From NCBI GenBank assembly GCA_036768485.1, contig JAVLUZ010000154.1, positions 21,939,896 to 22,003,895 on the forward strand: DNA of 64,000 nucleotides, read 5' to 3'. Position 1 is the first letter of the stretch, and the number at the start of each line of letters is the position of its first letter. Of this stretch, positions 19,727-31,598 are shown piece by piece. Under the pieces are notes generated by a model. That model saw only the letters and a list, made by a program, of their open reading frames with translations, was not told the origin of the DNA and did not search any database. The stretch comes from Mermis nigrescens (Eukaryota > Nematoda > Enoplea > Mermithida > Mermithidae). Made by a program: the position numbers and the translations under genes.

Positions 19727-20796
19727 CAGGGGCGAATCTAAGGGAGCGGGGGGGGCCGCCCTCCATTTGCCAAAAATATTTGGCGAGATAAAGAATGGAT
19801 ATCCAATTTGCAATTATTTTTTGGCCCTCAGTGACCATAATTTCTCAAATTTTTCGGCGCTACGCGCCGGATGATACCTATTAATGACATTTATTTACTT
19901 TCTTGGCCACCTGGAAGCCATTTTCTGTTCATGTAGGTTTCAAAACAATTTTAGCAGCAGGAACAGCTATTTTTGCATAGTTTTCTTCTATTTTCAATTA
20001 AAAATTTCGATGTTTCGCATCAAATGCTATAAATACAGTAAATCAAGCTGTAAAGCATGCTTCTTGACGTCTATCCGTCTTAATCTCACAAAATTTCCTG
20101 CGCTTCGCGCCACGGTTTTGTATTCGGCAAAGATTTTTCCCTATGTGCAAAGACCTTTCGGGACCGTCTTTGTACATGTACGAAGATTTTTGGAGAGACA
20201 AAAATTACTAAAAAGGTCTATAATTCGCAGAAATTCACGGCGCTTCGCGTCGAAATGACTGATTGTGTGCTCTTTTTATCTTTATAATGGCAGAAACTGC
20301 ATTTCGAAAGGAAAAATGTCAAATTTTTAGGCGCTTCGCGCCGTTTTAAGACGATTCTTAGTGATTTTTGCCCTTAGAGACCCATAAATTAGCTGAAATA
20401 CACTACCAAAAGTTGAACAACTCTGTTTTTACCACACTAAAATCGCTACTGTATCATATTATAGTACCCAAAAATTTGTGTGTACACAATGTACAAAGAC
20501 TTTTGGGGATCATCTTTGTACATGTCAAACGGACCTTGTACAAAAAAAACTGCTTTGCGCCAGAATTCTGATAAAGTCAAAGAATTTTAGTGATTTTTAG
20601 CACAAAATTGTCGGAAATTTTAAAATTTTAAGAAAAAATATCGCGTCAAAAGTGATTTAATGTAAAAGTATACATTGTAAAACGCCGAAAAAAACGCTGT
20701 TTCGCGCGTTAAGGGCAAATTTTTGGACCAATTTCCGACTGTTTTTGGAAAAGTTGGGATACTACCCCCTTAGAAAAAATCCTAGATCCGCCACTG
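19727..20796. mobile_element. hAT-type MITE, level 3, inside a transposase remnant
   Basis: Perfect 8-bp duplication GCTGCAAG at 19719-19726 and 20797-20804. Ends CAGGGGCGAATCTAAGG and CCTAGATCCGCCACTG are inverted repeats of the common CAGTGGCGGATCTAGG type. Carries a nested family B copy. 1070 bp, non-coding. Confidence 0.93.
20111..20552. mobile_element. Family B hAT-type MITE, level 4
   Basis: Flanked by CTTCGCGC (20103-20110) and CTTTGCGC (20553-20560), an 8-bp duplication with one mismatch. Same ends and interior GTACAAAGA arms as the copies at 7684 and 11165. It hit a GCTTCGCGCC palindrome of its host element. Confidence 0.82.
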
Positions 20797-22212
20797 GCTG
20801 CAAGATACTGCTTAGATATACACGCGAGAATCGGCAAATTTTTCGACTTCTCTTTCCACCATTGCAGCAGATCTTCGTCATGAATTAAGCATTTCGATTT
20901 CGTGTAAGCCTCCAATTAAGAAACACATAGATAATATTCAGTGATTTTTAAGTAAATTGTCAACTAGACGTAAAACTTATTTGAACGTGCAGTTGCCAGA
21001 TAGAAACGACTTCCTGAATAATTCATCTTTCGATTACATCGTCACATGTTCTGGTAAAGTCAAGCTATCGAGAGCGTATATACTTTAACACGGTAACCGA
21101 GAACCGGAACCGGAACCGACGGTTCTCTAGTTGAAGAACCGGAACCGGAACCAACGGTTCCAACTTACGCAAGAACCGTAACCGGAACCGGAACCGAAAT
21201 TCTTGTTTTCCAAGAACCGGAACCGGAACCGATTTTTTCGAAAAACCTGGAACCGGAACATCCCTAATAAGTACATACATCGATTTATAAAACAATTTTA
21301 CAGACACTGGTGAAAGTCCCTTGCATTTTAAACTTTATTGTCTAAGAATTATCAGTCAAACGTGCTTATTTTCGCAATAAAAATTGTTAATTGAGCTAAG
21401 CTATTCAAGAATGTATCGAATTGTTTCAATGCTCACTCAAATCTTGATCATTAGATTACCTGAAGCGAAACACAACAGTAGCCTAAGCTTAATTTTAACG
21501 AAATTTAGCTTATTTTTGCGAATAAATAAATACTATGTTGCGTAATTCGGCAAAAAAGATTAATTTTGTTCGATTTTCATTAATTTTTCATCGTTTTTAC
21601 AGGCACCGGCCCTGGCGCCGGGACCAGCCGGGGCCGGGGCCTGGGCCCTGGCGCCGGGGCTGGGGCCTGGCACATCTCTAATCTATACATCGACCTGAGC
21701 GGGAGCGACCTCGACCTAAGCAGCTTGAAACACCTTTCCAGATATACTAAGCCTAAGCCTGAGTATAATAGAAGCAAAAACTTAGATTTTCGTATATCTT
21801 ATCGAGTAAAACCGAAAAAAACATGCAAAAAAAATATGAAATTTTTTTGAAGTTTTTTAAAACTTCAAACAGCTTTCCGCGCCTTTTTTCTTTTTTCTCC
21901 TTCATTGCTATGCTTCCTTCCGTAATTTCAGCCCATTTTATTAATTTTTGACAAATGTGTAAGTCCTTGGATCGAGCCGTTTAATCCTCCCACGCAACAC
22001 TCAAATCGAGAGTTGCCTGCAACCTTGCAAGTATGGCTCAGATTTTCACCAAATTTTTTTCCGCGCTTCAATTTATCATGTTCTACCATCTTGGCAAAAA
22101 AATTTGGCATTCCGTATTCGTTTTGCACTTTTTCCAAAAGTACCATATTCTTAAGTTTAGCCGTCGGGGCGCAGTCGGAGCGGATGCGGAAGTCAGCAAA
22201 ACGTTACCTTTG

Positions 22213-25019
22213 CAGTGTTGCCAGGTCCCAAAATTCAGATTCTCCTGCACAGAGGTAAAATTGGGGAAAAATTCTCCTGCAATTCTCCTGAAAATATTTT
22301 GATTCTCCTGAAAATTCTCCTGGCTCATATTTTGCAGGAAAGGTTGTACAGCAGATCTACAATTGTATGTACACATGCATATCAAGCATGCTCAGGCAAA
22401 TTTACCTTGGTTCACCCAACTATTTTATTCTGATCTCTTGCCTGTTAATCTTAAGGACACTCAAAGCTAAATAATGAACATTAATTCTCTCACAAAAAGC
22501 TCATGGAGCATATCTGCATTATACAGGCAGATGCAAAAATAATGGAAGACTAATGCTGCACCACAAAGTATAACATTTTATTCAACATCAACAGCTGACA
22601 AACATTCAATAACAGATTCCTGATCTTCATCAGGATATACTGCTCAAGGGCCTAAGCTACAGAGGTCGCATTGTTTACAATACACATTATTCGAAAAAAC
22701 AGTTTCTGTGCTTAAAACAGTGACCGCCAATTTTCAGTTGCACTTACATCATCAAAAATTTCTGGAAAGAGCCCTGCTTGCAATGTCTTTTGAAAAAATA
22801 AATAATACTTTATTACTAATTGTATGTACTTCAGTAGCAAGCAAATCCTTACGTTTTGAAATATATCAAAAAAATGTTTATAGGCGCTTTGCAAACACCG
22901 TTTTTTCCCAGCGATTTGGTTGACATTATAGACCGAACCCAAAATTTTTTTCCACTTTTTCCGACTTTTTTCCACATTTTTTGGGAGGTCTAAAAACGTT
23001 CAAAATAGAGCGCCTGTGTTGAAAAATCAGTGTTTTTACGTAGAAAATTTTATGTACACATGCAATAGCGGTGTTTGATGCACTTTTTGTATAAAAATTT
23101 CGCGCTCTACAAGAATATCACGATCAGTAACGTTATTTATGTTGAAACTTAATTTCCTTCCTTCAGTAAAGCATTTTAGCCAATTCTGAAGTCGTTTTTG
23201 ACAATTAAAATTATAATTTATCAAATGGCGCGAAGCGCTAAAAATTTTAAAATTGTTCCTGTGTAGAAAAAGGGCGACCAGAGTGATGCTAAAAATTACA
23301 GGCCGATATCGTTATGTTGTGTTACGTGTAAGATCATGGAATCGATAATTAACAGTACGATGCAAGCACATTTACGTGAGAATAATTTGATCTCCTCCGG
23401 TCAGTTTGGTTTCCAAAAGGGTAAATCGTGTGAATTGCAATTACTAAAGTGCAAAAAAGAATGGACTAAATTAATTGATGAAAAAACACTGTTGATGTTA
23501 TCTACATTGATTTTTCTAAAGCTTTCGACACTGTAGTTCACCGTAAATTAATTTATAAACTGGAAACTTTTGGATTTTCTGGAGATTTATTGAGTTGGTT
23601 AACTTGTTTTTTGAGCGATAGGACTCAAAGGGTTGTTATTAACGGTCAGTTTTCGAGCGAAAAATCTGTCACTAGCGGTGTTCCTCAGGGCAGTATACTT
23701 GGCCCGATTCTTTTTGTTTTATTCATAAATGACATTAGCGACCGCTTAAATAGCAAAGTTTGCCTTTTTGCCGATGACGTCAAGCTTTATAATTTATCTA
23801 GCAATCACACCCAACTTCAAGATGATATCGCTAAACTCGTAGTCTGGTCCAAGGATTGGCAGTTAAAAATTGCTACTGAAAAATGCTACGCGTTATATCT
23901 AGGTTTTGGAAATCCCAAGCATTCTTATAGAATTTCTGACCTGACTGTAGAACAGAGTGCAAATTCTGTAAAGGATTTGGGTGTTTACGTATCAAGTAAA
24001 CTTGATTTTAATTTCCACTATAATGATATAACGCGTAGAGCTTATGCTAGGGCTATGCTAATATCGAAATCATTTGCTTCTAAAAATAAACTAAATATGT
24101 CTAGGGCTTTTGCTGTTTACGTCAGACCGCTTCTTGAGTATTGTAGCACTGTTTGGAATCCATACCGTAAGACCCATGTTTCAATGATCGAAAACGTTCA
24201 AAGGAAATTTACAGGTAAAATTATTGGATTTCGGGGACTTTCTTATGCTGAAAGACTCAGTTCCTTAGAATTTGATAGCCTGGAGATTCGCAGATTGCGT
24301 AGTGATCTGTGTATGATGTATCAGATATTGAGTGGTAGATGCGTTTTGCAACAAGCCGACTTTTTTACTTTTTGTGAAAACAGCACGCGTGCTCAAAATT
24401 CAATGAAATGTGAATGCACTCCTTTTCGGCTCGATGTTCGTGGGTATGATTTATCCAATAGGTGGATTCACGTATGGAATTCTCTCCCTGAAGCTGTTGT
24501 AAGATCTCCTAGTGTTGCTTCCCTCCGTGAAAAGTTGAAAAAAGTTTATCTAACGGGGTATTTGCTGGGGGCGTGTTCTAAGTGCATAATTTATTTAGCC
24601 TGCGCGCCTACCTTTGTCTTTTGCACTAATCTCGTATAAATGTACTTTAATTAATAATTTCTTACTTTTAGAATATGTGATTTTGTATGATGATTCATGT
24701 CGAATGTTTATTTATAATTGTATTTCATTGTATATTAATGTTTCTTTTCTTATTGTGTTCTTTTTTGTGCGACGAAAATAAAATATTTGTATATGTATTT
24801 GTATTTGTATGATAATCATTATAACTTGCTGTTTAAGTTTTGAAAATTCTCCTGAATTCTCCTAGATTTTCAGGATTCTCCTGAATTCTCCTGACATTTT
24901 AAAATTCTCCTGCATTCTCCTGCATGTTTACAACTTCTCCTGAAATTTCTCCTGAAAAGCCCATTCTCCTGCTCCTGCTCCTGAAAATTTTAGATTCTCC
25001 TGAATTCAGGAGAATTCTC
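22213..25019. mobile_element. Element X, copy 1, interrupted by a LINE
   Basis: Begins CAGTGTTGCCAGGTCCC. Repeats of ATTCTCCTG lie near the left end (22240-22325) and at the right (24845-25019). 22213-23257 is almost identical to 25020-26065 (copy 2). A 1.5-kb LINE replaces or interrupts the region corresponding to 26066-26818 of copy 2. It runs directly into copy 2 without its own CTGGCAACCCTG end. TIR form suggests hAT; no transposase seen. Confidence 0.72.
23258..24810 (+). pseudogene. 5'-truncated LINE: reverse transcriptase and 3' end
   Basis: Non-LTR retrotransposon of CR1/Jockey-like type. The frame starts near 23265 (NYRPISL) and passes FGFQKGKS, then breaks by a frameshift near 23485. 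It continues through YIDFSKAFD (motif A), SGVPQGSILGPILF (motif B), LFADDVKLY (motif C, the FADD box), and the C-terminal RRLRSDLCMMYQIL and RWIHVWNSLPEAVV blocks, ending at the stop at 24639. The 3' UTR ends in an ATTTGTA microsatellite-like tail near 24780-24808. The endonuclease and ORF1 are missing, as expected of a truncated, dead insertion. Confidence 0.92.
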
Positions 25020-26065
25020 CAGTGTTGCCAGGTCCCAAAATTCAGATTCTCCTGCACAGAGGTAAAATTGGGGAAAAATTCTCCTGCAATTCTCCTGAAA
25101 ATATTTTGATTCTCCTGAAAATTCTCCTGGCTCATATTTTGCAGGAAAGGTTGTACAGCAGATCTACAATTGTATGTACACATGCATATCAAGCATGCTC
25201 AGGCCAATTTACCTTGGTTCACCCAACTATTTTATTCTGATCTCTTGCCTGTTAATCCTAAGGACACTCAAGGCTAAATAATGAACATTAATTCTCTCAC
25301 AAAAAGCTCATGGAGCATATCTGCATTATACAGGCAGATGCAAAAATAATGGAAGACTAATGCTGCACCACAAAGTATAACATTTTATTCAACATCAACA
25401 GCTGACAAACATTCAATAACAGATTCCTGATCTTCATCAGGATATACTGCTCAAGGGCCTAAGCTAAAGAGGTCGCATTGTTTACAATACACATTATTCG
25501 AAAAAACAGTTTCTGTGCTTAAAACAGTGACCGCCAATTTTCAGTTGCACTTACATCATCAAAAATTTCTGAAAAGAGCCCTGTTTGCAATGTCTTTTGA
25601 AAAAATAAATAATACTTTATTACTAATTGTATGTACTTCAGTAGCAAGCAAATCCTTACGTTTTGAAATATATCAAAAAAATGTTTATAGGCGCTTTGCA
25701 AACACCGCTTTTTCCCAGCGATTTGGTTGACATTATAGACCGAACCCAAAATTTTTTCCACTTTTTTCCGACTTTTTCCACATTTTTTGGGAGGTCTAAA
25801 AACGTTCAAAATAGAGCGCCTGTGTTGAAAAATCAGTGTTTTTAAGTGGAAAATTTTATGTACACATGCAATAGCGGTGTTTGATGCACTTTTTGTATAA
25901 AAATTTCGCGCTCTACAAGAATATCACGATCAGTAACGTTATTTATGTTGAAACTTGAATTTCCTTACTTCAGTAAAGCATTTTAGCCAATTCTGAAGTC
26001 GTTTTTGACAATTAAAACTATAATTTATCAAATGGCGCGAAGCGCTAGAAAATTTTGAAATTTTA

Positions 26066-26817
26066 GCTCTCTAAATCATTTTTGCATTTCAAAAACTGTG
26101 CAGAAGGTAAGGATTTTCAATCGTAGTGGAGTTCTAGGACCAGATTATCGATAAAAAATGCTGCAATTGGCGCCGCGCGGATTAAACATCAATAACAAGT
26201 AAGAATTAAATCAATTCGGCGCGAAGCGCCGAAACAATTTTGTAGTTTCACTTCTCTAAAACGCATTTTTGCATTACAAAAACTAACTGAATCCGTGCAG
26301 AAGATAAGGATTTTCAATCGTAGTGAAGTTCTAGACCAGATTGTCGATAAAAATGCTGCAATTGGCGCGGCGCGGCTTAAGGATTACTAATAAGTAAGAA
26401 TTTCATCAATTCGGCGCGAAGCACCGAAAAATTTTTTAAGTTTTAACTCTCTAAAACGTATTTTTAACATTACAAAAAGTTTCCACAAATGCCAACCAAG
26501 CCCAAAAATTTTTTCCATTTCCCAAAATTTTGGTTGACAAATAGACCAAAAAGTGGAAAAAACGGTGTTTGCAAACGTCTATGAAACTGATAAAAACAAT
26601 TAGAGCGGTGTGTAAAGCTATGTATTTCTGCACTTCGTGAGTGAATAAATAAATGAATGAATGAATGATTCACTACGGAAGCACAAAACTTATTTGGATA
26701 TAGTTATAACTTAACACTTAGGTCTTAACTATGAACGAAATAAATTCTTAATGTGAAAGATCTCTAAGTATAAAATTATATACAACTAACTACAGTAAGT
26801 ACAGTAAGAAGCTTAAT
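26066..26817. other. Interior of element X copy 2 with GGCGCGAAGCGCC-type repeats
   Basis: Two ~180-bp units (26050-26225 and 26226-26410) share AAGGATTTTCAATCGTAGTG, AAAAATGCTGCAATTGGCGC and a GCGCGAAGCGCCGAAA-type end. A short GAATGAATGAATG repeat lies at 26651. No gene. Confidence 0.5.
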
Positions 26818-27580
26818 GTATGATAATCATTATAACTTGCTGTTTAAGCTTTGAAAATTCTCCTGAATTCTCCTAGATTTTCAGGATTCCACTGAATTCT
26901 CCTGACATTTTAAAATTCTCCTGCATTCTCCTGCATGTTTACAACTTCTCCTGAAATTTCTCCTGAAAAGCCCATTCTCCTGCTCCTGCTCCTGAAAATT
27001 TTAGATTCTCCTGAATTCAGGAGAATTCTCCTGCACCTGGCAACCCTGGAATTCTCCTGCACCCAGTGTTGCCAGGTCAAATTTTTAAAAACCCCCAAAA
27101 AAATCCCCCAAATGAAGAAAAAACCCCCATATTAAAAAATGCTTTGTTAAACAATTAAGTCAATAAAACGCATACAAACAAGCTGGATGCGCTAAATAAC
27201 ATCGTTTTTGTGCATTTTCCACCGCGCCACATCTTTTGCAGCCAAAAATAAAAAACCATTTTTTCTGAATTTTTCGCTTTTTTTAATTAAAAAAATGTTT
27301 TAAAATAGTTGTTTTGCGCAACATTTTTTTGATTCTTATTTCTCTTGATAGAACAAGTATAAAGTTGGCCAATCTTAAACAACTTTCTGATGATATTCAT
27401 GCATTTTTTGTTCGAAAACATGTTTTCAGCTAAGCAGCATAATACATTAACAACCTTTTATAAACAATTTATTTCAAAATGGTTCACCAAATTCACTCTA
27501 ACACGACTTCAGCGGCATAATTATCGATTTCATCAAACAAAACATTATCTAAACAAAATTAGACATCATTTACGAGCGAG

Positions 27581-28461
27581 TAGTGATCGACCGGGGCGAC
27601 TTCTTTGGCCGGGGCCGGGGCAGTACCGGGGCCGAAAAAAATCCCCGGCCGGGGCTGGGGCCGGGGGCCGGAGTTGGACAAGGAAAATATTATTGCATTA
27701 CACATACTTGAGGTTGGCATAGGAAGAGAAATAATGAGCGACTGCTCAATTTAGTAGTAAATGGCAAGCGCAAAGTTAGATGCGCCTTTTCAAATCAAGT
27801 TTTATTATTATTTATGTCACAAGAAACAAATTTAGTCCAGTGTTTCATTGTCTGAATCATCAATAAATTCCATGTCGCTGCTATTAGCACACTCAATATC
27901 GTTTGAATCTTCACTACTGCATGCTACTACTGCTGCTTGCGCCGCATTCTACATATAGTTTGCAATTGCCTATAATTAACTTACGTCCTAATAACTATTA
28001 CACAAGAAACGCGTTTTAAAGCAGGCGGTTCCCATTCAATTAAATGTAAAAGTGTTTTTTGTGAAAATTGTTTTTTCGAAAACGTACAATTTCCAACTAA
28101 AAATAGAACGAATTTGTCAACTCTAAATCTTTTAGCCACTAGCTACGAATGAATGAGGTAAAAATAGCATTTGATTTAATGAGTTAAGTGAAGGAATCGA
28201 AAACATGCAGATTGTCCCGAACATTTATTCAACAAAAGCTCATTTATACACAGTAGCAAAGATATAACAATGACAAGTATACATATGGTCGAATCAGTAC
28301 AGTTCTCAAAATTGATAAATAACTGGCAGTATCACATCCTGTACAAAATACGAATTACACTAAATTTTTCTTCGGCCATTTTTAGACCTTGCCCTGGCCG
28401 GGGCCGGGGATGCTGAAAAATGGCTGGGGATAGCCGGGGCCGGGGCCCCGGTCGATCACTA
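27581..28461. mobile_element. hAT-like element, GGGGCC subterminal repeats, nested
   Basis: Near-perfect 17-bp inverted ends TAGTGATCGACCGGGGC and GCCCCGGTCGATCACTA. Flanks CGAGCGAG (27573-27580) and CGCGCGAG (28462-28469) are an 8-bp duplication with one mismatch. GGGGCC units lie inside both ends. 881 bp. The interior includes a minus-strand acidic frame at about 27831-27930 ending in a stop, of unknown meaning. Confidence 0.88.
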
Positions 28462-28465
28462 CGCG

Positions 28466-29056
28466 CGAGCTAGAATCAATTTGAGAATCATAAATTTGAT
28501 TGGTGAATTTTAATAGGATATATTTTGTTTTTTTTTTAATTTGAACAGTTTGTTCACGCCACAGTAATCCGTATCGAACCGCTAAAATATTGTCAACAGT
28601 ACTAGGGCATGCATACGATTACGTAACTTATTTTTAACAACATTCATAATGGAAAACACGCGTTCAACAGCAGCATTCGAAAATGGTAACCGAGATAACT
28701 GAGATAACTGTAACCGAGCAATCTACTTGCCTGTGTGTCCAGGACATTTCGCATTTTATTTTATTTTCCTTGCGACTTTTGTTTTACCCTTGTGTTTTTT
28801 TCCGAATAAAGTATTAGTATATTATTAGTATTAGATTTGTCCATCTTTAATTCATTTATTGTCCTTGTCCATATGTGTGCTTAATTTTACGTAATTGTAT
28901 GCATGCCCCAATCCTGTTGACAATATTTTAGCGGTTTGATACGGATTACTGTGGCGTGAACAAACTGTTCAAATTTTGAAATAACAAAATATATGCTATT
29001 AAAATTCACCAATCAAATTTATGATTCTCAAACTGATTCTAGCTACGCGTAGTGAT
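28466..29056. repeat. Inverted repeat with arms of about 150 bp
   Basis: 28466-28620 recurs inverted at about 28895-29056, sharing GCCACAGTAATCCGTATCGA with its complement and the TTGATTGGTGAATTTTAATA segment. The arms contain the tail of the transposase fragment. This probably arose by an inverted duplication within the hAT element. Confidence 0.75.
28545..28712 (-). pseudogene. hAT transposase C-terminal fragment
   Basis: The minus-strand frame reads LPFSNAAVERVFSIMN then KNKLRNRM and LLTIF, followed by a stop and RFDTDYCGVNKLF in the same frame. This is the hAT C-terminal dimerisation motif (SSAxVERVFS...KxxRNR). It is short and interrupted, so non-functional; it belongs to the element at 27064-29662. 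Confidence 0.82.
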
Positions 29057-29681
29057 CAAATCAAAATCAATATGGCACAAAAAAGGAAAAAAGACATGGA
29101 GAATGGACAAATGAAACGATGAATTATTAACTCAACTTGGACGATGAACCTCGATATGAAACCAGGGCTCCGGTCAGTGTTGTCAAGTCTAAATTTTCAG
29201 CATCTATAAATTCATCCATAGAAATCCGAAAATTTCCCTAGATTTCTGATATTATTGTAACAACACTCACCTTTGTGTAGGTACTTAAATTTTGCTATTC
29301 TTTCAAAAATTAGTCGAATCGATGGCGACTGTTCATTAACACGATATTTTAGAAGAATTGAAATAAATTCTACCGTGATCATAGGGCTGAAAACCAAAGT
29401 CCTGAAATAAAAAAGGTCAGCTGAGCTGGGCACGCACGGCTGTGCTGTCGGCTTCTCTTGACAAAAACTTGCAGTGATTGATTGCTGCCTCTAAACTCAC
29501 TAGAATTTGATACTTGAATAATAAATGAAAAACCCCCAAAAAAAACCTCAAAAATTTCGAAAAACCCCCATAAAATCCCCCGTGAGCTAAAACCCCAAAA
29601 AAGCCCCCAAGGACCCCAAAAAACCCCCAAAATGGGGGGAAAACCCCAACCTGGCAACCCTGCCTGCACCTGGCAACCCTG

Positions 29682-30345
29682 TTTCGTACGCTAGACAAAA
29701 ATCACAGTAACAACTTATTTTTGAAATTATTACTTGCGGTAATGATCATGCGGTCAAATTCAATGACAATTCTTAATGTACGTCGGATATAATATAATTT
29801 TCTCTGACGTAGGTATGTAGCGCTTTTCGAACAAACAATTTTCAGATATTTTAAACTAGCGTGCTGTGTAATTGTTCCTTATTGATCCCATATTTATCGT
29901 AAAGTGTTGATTTCTAGGCAGGCTACTGTAATAAAATTTTGCTTAGCAAAACTTGATATGGCTTATCATTTGCTACGCACTGTGATGTGATTTCTGTTCA
30001 ATTTAAACCGCCTTTGTAATCCATTTGCATTAATTCAGAATTTATGGGCCATGCACAAGGTTTCGTATTTCGGTTCCTAATTCCGAATTTTTAATCAAAG
30101 TGGCTCGATCATACTCCTGAAACCCGAAGGCCGGAAACGACATTTACTATGAAAAGTTTTGGGCTTCAGGATACCAAGGAGGCATTTGTTTCCCGAGCGG
30201 CTATATACATAGGTTATAGAAGGTATCAAACATACATGTGCATGTACACCAAAGCAAAAAGCTTTGACTGGGGCAGAGCTGGAATGCCAAAGTCAAGAAA
30301 CCTTGAGCATGGAGAGCAATTTTAATTTTCTATAAAAATAGGTCC
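29682..30345. other. Spacer between element X and the LTR retrotransposon
   Basis: No gene or clear repeat recognised. The LTR element inserted at its right edge at GTCC. Confidence 0.45.
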
Positions 30346-31583
30346 TGTAACTTCTGGGGCTTCGCCCACTTTCAAGTTATTGGAGTATCTTAGCGCACGC
30401 GAACGAGTTGGCTGATTTAGTACTTGAAGTATGTACGGATAACTAAACTGACAGCACGCCGTCAGAGAAGATACCCAACACACAACAACTACGAAAGCAA
30501 CGAACCCCAGTAAGTACCTTCGGGGCTTACCTAAGTACCTATGCTACAATTAGCGCTGGTCAAGAAGCTGCGGTAAAAACCTGCACTCTTCCAAAATGAC
30601 CCTGAATACCTACTACCTATAAATCTCCACGGACGTAATCTGGTCCGGTACTTACGGAGATTATGGGATGGAGATGCCGACCGCAGATCTTAACCAGGAG
30701 AAATTAGATAACCCCGGTATTCGCCCTAGGTCCTTGGACCCTTTTAGACCAAAAGAACAATTTTTCGCGAAAAGAATTAAAAAGGTTTCGCACCAGATTA
30801 CCTATGGCGAAACTACTTATAATTTCTGGTTCCAATAGCACTCTGTACTTAAAACACAACAACAAAGAGCTCTATTCCGGGCTGTCATCTACTATAAAAA
30901 TTATGTAATAATTTTTATAGATTTTTGGTTCGAAAAAGGAATTATGAATTTTGCACGAAATGATAAATAAAAGGTTTTACCCAACGAAATCCGGCAAGGA
31001 ATAAATTTATGGCCGGCCTGATCCCAATTCCAAACTACCTGCGATGCGATATATTGCACCTCTAGGCAGTTGATTTTCGTGCTTTTACCGAATTAAAACA
31101 ATGTACAAGACATGGCGCTGATAGAGTCGGAAGCGACACGCCAGAAGCATAAAGGCCAAACTGCCACCAAACTAACTAATAATCCTAGGGGGAATGGCCT
31201 ACAGTAATATAAGAAGAAAATATTGTATAATGTGTTTATAACAAAAATTGTGTGCTTCTTGCACATAGATTTTTCAGGTCTCCGCACAGGCTCAACGTGA
31301 ATAGCGGTCATGTCGCCTATGTTTTAAATGTAAAAAGTGATAGGGGACTTGTAGGGGTTCCACAGTAAAAGGTCGCATCTTTGTATCCCTCGCGACACAT
31401 AGCGACAAGAGTCCAACCAATTGACACTGCGTGGTCGGAATGCCTCCGCATGTCATACTATCGATGATCTGAAAATATGGCTGGATCGCCACAGTGGAAC
31501 CAAAAGACCGGATGGTCGGAATTGGCGCACTAAGGTGCGCAAAGGCCGTACAAGTAACGGCACGTGTAGATACACTATCTACA
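30346..31583 (-). repeat. 3' LTR (1238 bp)
   Basis: On the plus strand it begins TGTAACTTCTGGGGCTT and ends CACTATCTACA, giving the canonical TG...CA termini. It matches the other LTR along its full length with scattered substitutions and small indels. Confidence 0.95.
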
Positions 31584-31598
31584 CTCCTCCCCTCACCG
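31584..31598 (-). other. Polypurine tract
   Basis: On the minus strand GGTGAGGGGAGGAG directly abuts the 3' LTR, as expected for the primer of plus-strand DNA synthesis. Confidence 0.85.

Larger units (their letters stand above)
19568..20915 (-). pseudogene. hAT transposase C-terminal (dimerisation) fragment, split by an insertion
   Basis: Minus-strand frame 20797-20915 reads DEDLLQWWKEKSKNLPILAC then KQYLAA. 19577-19726 continues with PATSVPSEQLFS and NRLHGEKAERLLFLKYNI. Together these are the hallmark C-terminal hAT dimerisation block (W-W, PATSVPSERLFS, RNRL, LLFLK). They are separated by the 1070-bp level 3 element plus its 8-bp duplication, which fell between LAA and PATS. Only about 80-90 residues of a 600-plus residue family remain, so it is non-functional. 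It establishes that the level 2 element belongs to the hAT superfamily. Confidence 0.88.
19291..21266. mobile_element. hAT element, level 2, with transposase remnant
   Basis: Perfect 8-bp duplication ATAAGTAC at 19283-19290 and 21267-21274. Ends TAGGGATGTGCC and GGAACATCCCTA. Tandem GGAACC units lie inside both ends (19300-19470 and 21095-21255). Contains a minus-strand hAT transposase C-terminal fragment and a level 3 insertion. 1976 bp. Confidence 0.94.
18603..21680. mobile_element. hAT element, level 1 of a triple nest
   Basis: Perfect 8-bp duplication ATCTATAC at 18595-18602 and 21681-21688. Terminal inverted repeat TAGAGATGTGCC...GGCACATCTCTA. Each end carries tandem GGGGCC-type units just inside the TIR. 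3078 bp including nested elements. No transposase was found in its own sequence (18603-19290 and 21275-21680), so the original was a non-autonomous element of about 1.1 kb. Confidence 0.92.
15773..21978. mobile_element. Large element with ~300-bp terminal inverted repeats
   Basis: The sequence from GGCTCGATCCAAGGACTTAC at 15773 to about 16095 recurs inverted at 21689-21978, ending GTCCTTGGATCGAGCC. The arms share many diagnostic stretches (GGCGCGGAAAGCTG with CAGCTTTCCGCGCC; TTAGGCTTAGGCTTA with TAAGCCTAAGCCTGA). Excluding the 3.1-kb hAT nest inside, the element is about 3.1 kb. Its interior holds GGAAAATGG-rich foldback sequence and a 20-bp minisatellite. No transposase is seen and no target duplication resolved, so it could be a foldback or MULE-like element. 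Confidence 0.72.
27064..29662. mobile_element. hAT element with 8-bp duplication CCTGCACC
   Basis: Target duplication CCTGCACC at 27056-27063 and 29663-29670. Ends CAGTGTTGCCAGGTC and CCTGGCAACCCTG are inverted repeats, followed inside by AACCCCC/CCCCCAA-rich tracts at both ends (27090-27130 and 29530-29645). Contains a hAT transposase remnant, an inverted repeat and a nested hAT-like element. It inserted into the similarly ended element X. Confidence 0.92.
25020..29681. mobile_element. Element X, copy 2, interrupted by a 2.6-kb hAT
   Basis: Left end CAGTGTTGCCAGGTCCC at 25020 and right end CCTGCACCTGGCAACCCTG finishing at 29681 are inverted repeats. The ATTCTCCTG array occupies 26857-27060. 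An extra CCTGGCAACCCTG at 27037-27049 suggests an earlier rearrangement of the right end. A short minus-strand acidic frame near 25385-25450 with AATAAA downstream is present in both X copies, but its meaning is unknown. Confidence 0.72.

Noticed and set aside
24840..27060. Regular ATTCTCCTG repeats considered as a CRISPR-like array
   Set aside because: Spacing is short and irregular with no unique spacers, and it lies at transposon ends in a eukaryotic genome.
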